Shown here piece after piece: positions 54,609 through 64,000 of a stretch of 64,000 nt of DNA. The stretch comes from Phallusia mammillata (taxonomy: Eukaryota; Chordata; Ascidiacea; Phlebobranchia; Ascidiidae), in contig QLIY01000195.1 of the NCBI GenBank assembly GCA_003260075.1, positions 70,716 to 134,715 of the forward strand, given 5' to 3'. Position numbers and translations under genes: made by a program. Below the pieces are notes generated by a model. It saw only the letters and a list, made by a program, of their open reading frames with translations. It was not told the DNA's origin and did no database searches. Numbering within the stretch: the stretch's first letter is position 1; every line of letters starts with the position of its first letter.

Positions 54609-54943
54609 ATGGCTGAAGTTGTCAATGTGTCTGAGTTTCTGCATAACCTGAGAGAAACCAAGCCACCATGGGAATGCCCGATTTGCCAGAAGGTCTACAA
54701 AAGCTACAGTGGTATGGAATATCACATGCTTAATTTTGATCACACGGCGCAGACCCCAGTGCAAAAACCAGCATCAGCCATTGCTAGGAAATCAAAATTA
54801 AAATCATCGAAAAAGAAAAAGAACAATCGTTTTAGTCGAAGGTCTCCATCACCTATTCAGTTCAACACACCTGCCAGGGAAACTTTGACATGGGCTGAAG
54901 CACAAAAAATGGTAGAAGTTGAGTCAGAAGGGAAAATATTTAG
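54609..54943 (+). CDS. BRPF1: BRPF1 exon 1, N-terminal zinc finger
   Basis: Starts [20 protein letters not shown] and carries C-x2-C with His residues after [16 protein letters not shown], as in the N-terminal finger of BRPF1 that helps target MOZ. It ends at donor AG|GTGAGA after [17 protein letters not shown]. Confidence 0.94.
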
Positions 54944-57900
54944 GTGAGATGAACATCACATTAATACATATTTTTCTGTTGAACTCCTCTAATTTGCCAA
55001 GCTTTCTTGACAGAATTGTTTTATTTCCATTATTGACTACATTTTGGTGTGCCAAAAATACTGATATATGTGCATTAAACAAATTCACGATTAACTAGCA
55101 TGAACAGCAATTTTAAAAACTTTTGTTTCCCTAAATTGTTTTATAACAAAAAAACATACGTTTAAGGTTCTAACATGGACAAATTTTATTATTTTTTCAG
55201 GCTGAACATCAGTGACAAACTTGACATTATATCAGACTCCGATGTAGACAAAGACGACGACAGTACTACCTCTGGTTCTGATAATGCTGAAAATAAGAGT
55301 GATAACGGCAGTACAACAGGCAGTAAGGCCAGCAAATCAGATGGATCTAAAAATGGCACAAGTACTGCTGGAAAATCAGGAATAAACAGCAAGGACTTGA
55401 AAAATGTCACAATCCCACAGTATAACAGTGAGAACTTGCAATCAGCCCAACCGAACAGATCATCGCCAGCAAAATTGCCGAAACCCACATACAGGGTGCT
55501 ATCGGAGTATGAGACTGAACAACCAGATGCACCAACCCGTGGTTCTGCCTATTATAGATACATTGAAAAGCAAGTGGAAGACTTGGAAGAAGAGGTATAT
55601 GAATACACAAATACTACAATTATCTACCTATGTATTAAATGTAGCAAGAAATCTTGTTTTCTACCAAGATAAATTGTAAAATTTTGTCAACGTTTATGTT
55701 ATGTCATGTTTCAATCATTCAACAAAGCCTAAAACCAGACGTTCCCACCTCAGGAACCCTATGTTTAAATCCATGCCAAGTTATGACCCTAATTAGTCTT
55801 TCAGCTTTTTTAGTGCTAAATGGAGCTAAAACCAAATCACAATCTTTTGTCTAATATATAACAACAAGCTTTTATAGGTTGAGTATGATATGGATGAGGA
55901 AGATGCAGTGTGGCTGGAACTAATGAATGAGCAGCGTGAGAAAGACGGGATTCCCCAAATTAGTCATGATCAACTGGAATTGTTGATGGACAGGTTTGAG
56001 AAGGAATCTTACTTTGAGCAAGCGAAGAATGGCAGCGGGAGCCAAGGCACACAGGTATGAAAAACAGTGTCCAAAATCATTTCCTATGATTTCTACTGTT
56101 ACACATAGACTATTTCCTTGGTTGTCCAGCGTGGTTGGGACCAATTCATTAAGAAATCAAACTAAACACACACACACACACACATGTATATATATATATT
56201 ATTTTTCAAAAACTGTTTTTAAACTATTAAACATCACAGAAACAGAAATGACACTTAAAGAAATGAATCAGTTTAAAATTGCTTGTGAAAAATTGTCCTC
56301 ATGGAGCTGGCTGAAAATAAAGCTACTCTTAGCAGTGGTCAAACATTTAATCTGCTTTCACTAAATTGTCACTTCCCATTTGTGATTAGACCAGACAGTC
56401 AAATGCCAGTATAACCAGGCATAATAGTAACGACGAAGAACTATGTTAATAGTTTAAGTATATATATTCATTTAGTTTAGATATTTAACTATTGTTTTGT
56501 CCCTTTTAGCCTATGATTGATGAAGATGCAGTTTGTTGTGTGTGCAATGATGGAGAATGCCAGAACTCTAATGTGATCCTCTTCTGCGACATGTGCAACC
56601 TCGCTGTCCACCAGGAGTGCTATGGAGTGCCGTACATCCCTGAAGGCCAGTGGTTATGCCGCCGCTGCCTCCAGTCACCTTCATGTCCAGTTGATTGCTG
56701 TTTGTGCCCAAGTAGAAGTGGTGCATTCAAGCAAACTGATGACAATCGATGGGCTCATGTGGTAAGCAAATGGAGCATATTTGTCATTGCAATATTAATG
56801 ATCCACACAACAGAGACTACTGTATAGGAATACAGGCAGCAAACATTGTTAAAAAACAATTAAAGAGACTGGAGTTCCAAAAAATTAGATAAAAGGAGGA
56901 AAATATTATGTTAAAATGGCGCACAGATATTTCTGTGACTGTGGTAATGATGCATGTATGGGTTTGCAATGTAATTGAAATGTTTGTGATTCAAAATTGT
57001 TGTGCTACATCAGTGGTTCCCAAACTATGCGCTGCGGCACACTGGTGTGCCGCCAGATGTCATTAGGTGTGCCGCAAAAAATATTGAAATTAAAATCAAT
57101 CAAGTAGAGTAGTAGTACCAGGTGCTTAGACCACTAGGCCAACATGCTCCACGTCTCTGAGATGTTCAACTAGGCTATTTAACTATGAAAGTGACCTGTA
57201 TAGCGGCTTTATGACCTCATAGTTAGTGCCTTTGTCAGCTAAAAAAATTATACAAATGTTCGAGGTGCGCCAAATAATTTTTGTTTTTTCTAAAATGCGC
57301 CTCAAAAGAAAAAAGTTTTGGAACCACTGTGCTACATCATAACCATTACAATTATTTTAGTGAATATTTCTGATATTTAATTGAATTTTAGGTATGTGCT
57401 TTATGGGTTCCTGAAGTCGGATTTTCAAACACAGTCTTCCTCGAGCCCATTGACGGCTTGAAAAACATCCCAACAGCTAGATGGCGCCTCACATGTTACA
57501 TCTGCAAACAGAGAAATGTTGGTGCATGCATACAGTGTCATAGAGCCAACTGTTACACAGCGTTCCATGTCACCTGTGCACAACAAGCTGGGCTTTACAT
57601 GAAAATGGAGCCAGTGCGCGAGTCTGGTCGCAACGGGATGACTATTACCGTAAAGAAGGAGGCTTATTGTGATGTACACACTCCACCAGATGCTTCTCCA
57701 AGGCAAAACCGACCAAATGGGCCATTTGTGAGTTAACCAAATTTGTGCCTTGAAAACAATATGCTGTTGGTAACCATATTGATAATTTTCGTTTTACTGC
57801 CAAATCAATCGATGCATGATTTTCTAATTATTGTATTACTACCCACAAACTAGTATGAATCGCACATACGGTACTTATATATTTTATTTCTTTGCAACAG

Positions 57901-60900
57901 TATTGCCTTTGTCATAAAATTATAGCACATACCGTACACTGCCTAAAATGCTTATTCCACATGTGTTTCATTTACAAGTACAATATGAAAAATCTTCTAG
58001 TACACTTTAATTTTTTTGGAAAGATTAAAATAATCATAAATTTTCAAATCAGACCACAAACATATTTTATTTCACAGGCCTTTGAGAGCGATCTGAAAAA
58101 AAGTGGGGACAAAATGAAAAAAGCTCGAAAAATCCTTGCTGAAAAGCGCCACGAAATGCCACACATTGCCATTCCTTATATCCCAAGAGACAAGTATGAA
58201 ATATTTATGATTTTTGCCTGAAAACTAAATCTATTAGGTGTAGATTAAAATTAAGTTATGGACGACATGATTATACAGTAGCTTTTCATACCATATAGTA
58301 AGAAAGCCTATTATGTACCAAAGAGACTATACCAACATATTGTGTTTAATCCTACCAGCTTTAAAAAAGATATTATCATAGATATTAGTCTCTCCAGATC
58401 TAGATAGACTAATTAATTTGTGTTTAAGTTTAAATGAGCTAACATATTGATTTGTGTGTTTCCTTTTCTGTATATGCACAGGAAAAAATGCCATGGCTAT
58501 TGTTTGTTAAATTTCTATGTCATTGCTGTTTGTTTGAAATGGAAATAAAAAGTACACAACATAGAATTATTCAACAAGCTACTGATATTTTTCAAGTAGG
58601 CTATAAAACTCGTAAGGTTAGTGGCCCAGATATAACCACTCCATTATATGTCATTTAAGTAACAAATCAAACAAACTGTCGAGTCAATTTAACATCGAAA
58701 AAGTCAATTCCATTAATTTGCTGGCCGAACTGAAATAATCTGCTCACACCCTTTTTTAATTACAGAAAATAAAATTGAATAAATGAGCAATGAGATTATT
58801 AACGTACATATCTAGCATAAGATTACATTCAAAATATCCTTTTTTGTGTGTCCTTTTTATGACAAATTCTCGGTTTGTTCAATACACAAGATGAATCTTT
58901 TTTTAAAGAATTTCTTCTATTGGTCGTCACGTGATGATCCAGAAAAAATCGGCGTTCTTGCAGCGGTTGCTAAGTTACTGGACGCTGAAACGTCAATCAC
59001 GCAACGGCGTTCCGCTCCTCCGACGATTGCAGTCGCACGTTCACTCACACAAATCAAAGGATCCGGTAAGCGAATGCTTTTTAATTGAATAGGCATAATC
59101 AGGTGTTGTTACATTACTTTCTGTTCAGTGCTTGGTGTAGAAACAAAATGGTGGCTGTCCTGAACATAGTGTATGATTCTTTTCACAAATATATGATTTT
59201 ATGTAGGGGTATATTTAATGATTTTCATTGGTCTTTAATAACCACGCAACAAGTATTCCTGCAAATTTATTTCTAAATCCAAATCATTTGAAAAACCAAG
59301 AACCCCAAAATTGAGACTTGTTTCATGGCGTGGGAATTGCCGGAGAATTTTAGCTGAATTTGAAATGTAAATGATTGCCAATGTTCCCCTTGGCTTACAA
59401 CTGAATGATCGTGAAAATCATATTTTGAGTTTATTTACAAATACAATGAAAGTATTTTAAAACCTCTTTAAAATACTTTATCCTGGTTGTCGGAAAAGTA
59501 ATTTGCAGCGATTGAAACAGACCGACGCTTTTCCATTGACAGGAAGCAGAATCTCAGCAACACGTTCTTATTGAACAACTCAAATACTGGCATCGCTTAC
59601 GTCACGACCTGGAAAGAGCCCGACTCCTTATTGAGTTGATCCGAAAACGAGAGAAGCTGAAACGAGAGACCGTTCGTATTTCACAGGTCCGGATAATTTC
59701 GCGATTGGTTGTACCGTAAAAATTACGCAAAGTTAAAGGCAATTTTCAGTTTCTTCTAAATTTAAAACCATAATATTGGACNTTGTTATTAAGCGAATCT
59801 CCCGCAGACAATAAAATGTATAAAAGAAAGATTCTTGCTTCTGATCAGTATAGTATTGGACTGTTTCATAAAAACAGATAAAAGCATAAATCGTTTCTTT
59901 TAATAACAGAAATATATATTTCGCCTTAATAAATAGGCATCATCAGTTTCTGCAAAAAGCAAACATGTAGTAGGCTGTCGATAAAAAGTTGTGAAAAATA
60001 AAATAGTTAAAACACAAAATATGTTTAAAAACTGTACAAATTAAACCACTGTGAAGCATAGAGGCAAACCACAACTAGCAAGGGGCCACAAGCGACACGA
60101 GGAAAGAAGAAAAAAGGAGACGTGATAAAACTGATAAGCCATTAAAAACACACTAACTTTTTATCGACAGCCTACTACATGTTTGCTTTTTGCAGAAACT
60201 GATGATGCCTATTTATTAAGGCGAAATATATATTTCTGTTATTAAAAGAAACGATTTATGCTTTTATCTGTTTTTATGAAACAGTCCAATATTATACTGA
60301 TCAGAAGCAAGAATCTTTCTTTTATACATTTTATTGTCTGCGGGAGATTCGTTGAATAACATAACTGTTTCGGCTAAATTTGAAACCAGTTTGTATTTTT
60401 AAAAATTATTGTTGTCTCGATATTAAACCTTTTTTTTTTTTGGTTTGGAGTGCCAACATGACTTTAAAATACGTTTTTTTTTACTAAAACATACATAAGT
60501 AAAAGCGATTATCACTAAAACCAGGATTGGGAAACTTTTTATTTATGATTGTCTTTAAAACAATTCTTCGTTCCTTAAAAGGGCTTTGTTTTTACCATGT
60601 TATTAGCAAGGAACTCATTTCCCTAATTTCACCATTTTCGTTTTTTTCAGGTTGCTTCCGAACTTCGCTTAGCTCCGTTTTTGACCTTGCTCCGGCGCGC
60701 CCTCAGCCGGTTGCGTGGCATCGACGTCGCCAAGGTTTTCGCGGAACCGGTGACGGCCAAAGAGGCTCCGGATTATTTCAAAATCATCAAAAATCCTATG
60801 GATTTCTCCACCATGGGTTCGAAACTGGAAACGCACAAATACCAGTAAGGATTACAAAACTCACTAAGCATAAAGTAAACCTTGGTTAATTCGGACCCGT

Positions 60901-61844
60901 TTGGACCAAAAAATGTCCGGTTTAGGCAAAGAACCGGATTAACCGATGTCGACTATTAGAAATGATTTGTACCTTGAGTTTTGTCCGAATTTTTGACTAA
61001 GGTCCGGATTAACTGAATATGGTTTAACCGAGTTTTACTGTATTTGTATATCAAACAGTCTTTTGCGTCTATTAATGTTTTACACGGAAATACACAAATG
61101 TATGTGGTCCAATTTTATGCTTACTTTTGTATTTTTCACGATGCTCAACTATCGTGGACAATGTGTACCGAGATTTTTGGATTGCATTTTAATCAATCTT
61201 TTGTCTTTTGTGTTACCTAAGGTCAAACTCCCACTGACATATAACGACATTCAACACATTTTGCAGATCGTTCGAGCAATTCGAGAGCGACTTTAACCTC
61301 GTTGTGAGCAACTGCATGCTTTACAACACGAGGGAAACGATCTTCTACCGACTCGCCGTTCGTATGAGGGATTACGTAAGTTTCATCATGTAAAAGCAAG
61401 CCAATATATTTGATCATAAAATATGTCACATGATCATTGTAGATAATGCGTTTTTAGGCCTTATTATCCGGCATTTAAAAAAAATAGTAGCAGGCAAAAT
61501 ACCGCTTTGGGCAACTGAAGATTCAATGTTTGACTTTTTGTCGCAGGGTGGCGCTGTCCTACGCGAAACGCGACGTGAAATGGAGCGTACCGGATTCGAT
61601 CCTGATACGGGGATGCTGCTCGACAAAACACCAACCAAGCTACCACGACAAGGTAACAATTCACTCACATATGCAACTTTAGCGAAAAATGGTCACCAAA
61701 TTTTCCTATAATACGGAACCCGAAATTTCCTTATTGTGCATCGGAGTTTGCAGAAAAAAACGTTTTCGAACTAGTAGCAAACGTAAGAGGATTTCAGTTC
61801 AGTGATATAAACACTAGGGATGTGCCAAAACTGCAAATGTTCTT

Positions 61845-61936
<92 letters not shown>

Positions 61937-64000
61937 ACGTCACAAAAATTCCCCATTCTACGCTAGTTTTAGCTCTACAAGGTCTCTTACGTCGCCAGCG
62001 GTGTATTAAGTTGTACATCCCATTAATTACGCGTTTTCCCACCATCTAATATATTTTTTTTTCATAGACACCCTTTCGAACGCTAGTTATGTGTGTTAGC
62101 AGCAGGGCATGAATATGCAAAATTAATGCTCGGGTTAGTTCGTGCAACTGCTCGGCCCCCCCCCCCCGGTGCTCGACCAAACAGAACATTTGCAGTTTTG
62201 GCCCATCCCTAATAAATATGACGCAATAACTGCCTAAGCACATCGGCTATCAGCCCCGAAACATACCTTGAAGCGCGTAATGCATAGCAAAGTAGAATGC
62301 AAATTTCACAAGTCTTCCTAATATAGGCTGTTATAAGTGTTTCTGCATTTGGTATTAGGAGTATTGCTACATCAGCTGGTATAAGGTTTGTTTTTGGCTT
62401 CTTTTGTAAAATAACAATTTTATGCTGTGCAGTTTCCATTGACGAGGAAACCCGGCTCCAACTTCCGCTAGAGGAACAACTCGATCTGATGATACAACGT
62501 CTTGACAGCGCGCTGCTAAACGGGCGGAAAACCAGAAAAATTCGACAGGAAATCAACAACATTAGAAGGTGAGATTTCTTCCAAGTTTTAAATGGCCTGT
62601 AACAATCACTCCCTAAAGTTTGAGAATGTCAATTTGTATTTACTTCATAGTAACAGTTTATATTCTTTTTTTAATGTATATGTTAGATGTTGCAAAGCGA
62701 AAATCGCGAATTTTTTTTACCGATTTTCAAAATTACAATTGCATAATTAATTTTTATCACAAGTCGATCGTTGCTTACAATTTGACACTTCAAAGTTCGC
62801 AAATAAATTTCAGAAAAATGTCGGCCGACAATGGACCCAAACCTCGGCCTCAGACGGAGAAGAAGCGCAACGAACTAGTGACGGCACAGCGGCGATTCTC
62901 GGCCGATGACGTCGACACCGTTTCATCAACCACAGAAACCGAAGCAGTAACATCGGACGTCGGCGCCGCATTTAAAGCATCACCTAAAGCTCGTTTCAAC
63001 GCTCCAGGTCGTCGAGGTCGAGGCCGAAAACGCCTGTGGTCAGCAAGGTCGCCTTCAAATTGCGATTCACGCCTTAAAAAACTTCGCTTGGCGAGATCTG
63101 GGAGCTGTCCGGCGCCCGTTGACGAACAAGTAAATGGAGTAACGGCCGCTCAGCGTCTATGCGAGGAACTCAACATCGACGTTAAGGGCGATGCTGAACC
63201 TACATCGGCGCGCGTCTCCCCCGAACCGGGATCGTACGAAAGCAGTAACGGCAGCGGGAGTGTGAGCCGTCGAACTGCGGTGCTTTTCAAGAAAAAATCC
63301 CGAAGTCGGCAACCTTCTGTGAGCGTTCGTAATAGCAACGGTCGGAGCGGGGTCGAAAGCAATGGTTCGGCGAGCGAGTCCAATACAAAGGTCACTGCGA
63401 AGTCACTTAAGCGTCGCCGATCCACGAGCGGTCACGTGATTCCAGAGAAGCGGAAACATTCGTCTTTGGGCGCAGAAGAGAAGGACATTGTTTTCAACGG
63501 CATCGACACCACACAAGGTAAGGTTTTACGTGCAAATACATGCTTAAAGTATGTTTGTATTAAGCATGTCACACACAAAATGGATGGTAAAATCGATGAA
63601 TCTAAATGTCTCCCCCCCCCCCTCGACACCACACAAGGTAAGGTTTTACGTGCAAATACATGCTTAAAGTCTGTTTGTATTAAGCATGTCACACAAAAAA
63701 TGGATGGTAAAATCGATGAATCTAAATGTCTGTTGAAAATATCAGCCTAAATAGACGTAAAAAGCGACATCCGTTATTTTCACCATTAAACTTATGAACA
63801 GATCCGTATGTAGCGTTTTAAATGTCTGTGTTAATCAAATTAGATGGAATAAGTATATGCTGACTGCTAAGTATTTTGATCTCATTGGCCTGGAAAACTA
63901 TTTTTTGTGTATGATGCTGTTGTACAAGTCTTTAAACTGAAGTATACAAAATGTCAAAACGAAACATTGACTTCTGCAGACGATTGCGCCTTCAAAGACC
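54609..64000 (+). CDS. BRPF1: BRPF1-type bromodomain and PHD finger protein, 14 exons, C-terminus beyond window
   Basis: Nuclear scaffold that assembles MOZ/MORF or HBO1 acetyltransferases with ING4/5 and MEAF6 and reads histone H3. Exons: 54609-54943, 55201-55594, 55878-56054, 56510-56761, 57392-57727, 58078-58193, 58909-59065, 59543-59686, 60651-60844, 61267-61375, 61547-61652, 62433-62568, 62814-63517, 63980-64000 onward; all join in phase to 1060 codons. Order: N-terminal C2H2 finger ([14 protein letters not shown]), EPC-like region ending [11 protein letters not shown]1 (about 309-360), zinc knuckle, PHD2, [28 protein letters not shown], bromodomain (about 640-745) and a basic Ser-rich tail. 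The PWWP domain is expected past 64000. BRPF1, BRD1 and BRPF3 of vertebrates share this layout, so this may be the single ancestral gene. Confidence 0.95.
55201..56054 (+). CDS. BRPF1: BRPF1 exons 2-3, EPC-like region
   Basis: Exon 2 has an Asp/Ser/Lys-rich low-complexity stretch, then YRVLSEYE and [17 protein letters not shown]. Exon 3 has [19 protein letters not shown] and [13 protein letters not shown]. This segment contacts the acetyltransferase and MEAF6 in vertebrate complexes. Confidence 0.93.
56166..56200. repeat. (CA)n(TA)n microsatellite, BRPF1 intron 3
   Basis: Nine CA units followed by a TA tract. Confidence 0.85.
56510..57727 (+). CDS. BRPF1: BRPF1 exons 4-5, PHD1, zinc knuckle and PHD2
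   Basis: Exon 4: [40 protein letters not shown] and LCRRC complete PHD1; [17 protein letters not shown] begins the knuckle. Exon 5: VCALWVPEV, then [15 protein letters not shown] and [19 protein letters not shown] form PHD2. All zinc ligands are present. The intron between them holds a 319 bp hAT-type MITE. Confidence 0.96.
57011..57329. mobile_element. hAT-type MITE in BRPF1 intron 4
   Basis: Ends CAGTGGTTCCCAAACT and AGTTTTGGAACCACTG with exact target duplication TGCTACAT (57003-57010 and 57330-57337). 319 bp. Confidence 0.85.
59785..60360. mobile_element. Foldback element with 206-bp arms in BRPF1 intron 8
   Basis: Bases 59785-59990 are nearly the exact reverse complement of 60155-60360; the spacer is 164 bases. 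Ends read gttattnancgaatctcccg. No open frame of note. No clear target duplication seen; an N lies at 59782. Confidence 0.8.
60651..61652 (+). CDS. BRPF1: BRPF1 exons 9-11, bromodomain
   Basis: Exon 9 begins [18 protein letters not shown] and carries [14 protein letters not shown]; exon 10 carries [16 protein letters not shown], with Asn722 as the expected acetyl-lysine contact; exon 11 begins [18 protein letters not shown]. Length and spacing match the family. Confidence 0.95.
60871..61042. mobile_element. TA-flanked MITE with GTAAACCTNGGTTAA ends
   Basis: Starts TAAAGTAAACCTTGGTTAAT and ends GGTTTAACCGAGTTTTACTG then TA, with inner copies of the ends. TA flanks and such ends suggest a Tc1/mariner or pogo relative. 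Related sequence lies at 44216-44330 and in its allele at 44699-44800. Confidence 0.55.
61815..62211. mobile_element. hAT-type MITE in BRPF1 intron 11, interrupted by poly-C
   Basis: Inverted ends TAGGGATGTGCCAAAACTGC and GCAGTTTTGGCCCATCCCTA continue inward for about 29 bases each. Flanks ATAAACAC and ATAAATAT match at 6 of 8. Poly-C runs at 61846-61936 and 62156-62167 hide part of it. Confidence 0.65.
61846..61936. other. Poly-C run, 91 bases, inside a MITE
   Basis: Begins just inside the left inverted end of the MITE at 61815-62211. Confidence 0.85.
62814..63517 (+). CDS. BRPF1: BRPF1 exon 13, basic Ser-rich region
   Basis: Long low-complexity exon with [11 protein letters not shown] and several Lys/Arg clusters, including [16 protein letters not shown], which matches the GRRTSVLFSKK segment of human BRPF1. 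It ends at CAA G|GTAAGG. A repeat of its last bases at 63623-63638 after a C10 run is the other allele. Confidence 0.9.

Noticed and set aside
58482..58617. Extra BRPF1 exon ([10 protein letters not shown]...) between exons 6 and 7
   Set aside because: It has splice-like borders but no counterpart in BRPF proteins; exon 6 joins exon 7 (58909) directly in phase and matches the family there.

Overview
The window is AT-rich, intron-rich animal DNA with no prokaryotic features. It holds four conserved metazoan genes, one unrecognised nested gene, and many short non-autonomous DNA transposons. Protein similarity, compact introns, a single RBM5/10-type gene and very high allelic variation fit an invertebrate deuterostome, plausibly a tunicate. 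That placement is inference.

Layout: (1) 1-7543, minus strand: the N-terminal 224 codons of glucose-6-phosphate dehydrogenase in five exons; the rest lies beyond base 1. A second candidate exon carrying the same coenzyme-binding end sits in intron 1. (2) 10407-32222, minus strand: a complete RBM5/RBM10-type splicing regulator, 21 coding exons that chain in phase to 791 residues. Its intron 2 contains an opposite-strand gene at 28299-29408 that I could not identify. (3) 35078-52047, minus strand: complete phosphatidylinositol 4-kinase beta, 14 coding exons, 1052 residues. (4) 54609-64000, plus strand and running off the end: a BRPF1-type scaffold of MOZ/MORF acetyltransferase complexes, 14 exons with N-terminal zinc finger, EPC-like region, PHD-knuckle-PHD and bromodomain. 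PI4KB and BRPF1 are head to head across about 2.5 kb.

Exon limits were set by hand from similarity, GT/AG sites and reading phase. The three minus-strand genes show no sign of an operon; their functions (pentose phosphate pathway, splicing, Golgi PI4P synthesis, chromatin acetylation) are unrelated.

The dominant non-genic signal is technical. About fifty runs of 9-12 G or C join near-identical direct repeats of 90-650 bp, and eight longer runs (27-91) replace sequence. The repeats behave as two alleles of one locus left side by side, and run polarity (G or C) changes in blocks. One piece (18039-18505) appears placed backwards. Where such duplications cover exons, every difference I found is synonymous. 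I found no new biological system; the most useful biological leads are the duplicated G6PD exon, the missing RanBP2 finger in RBM5/10, the nested gene, and recently mobile hAT-type MITEs.
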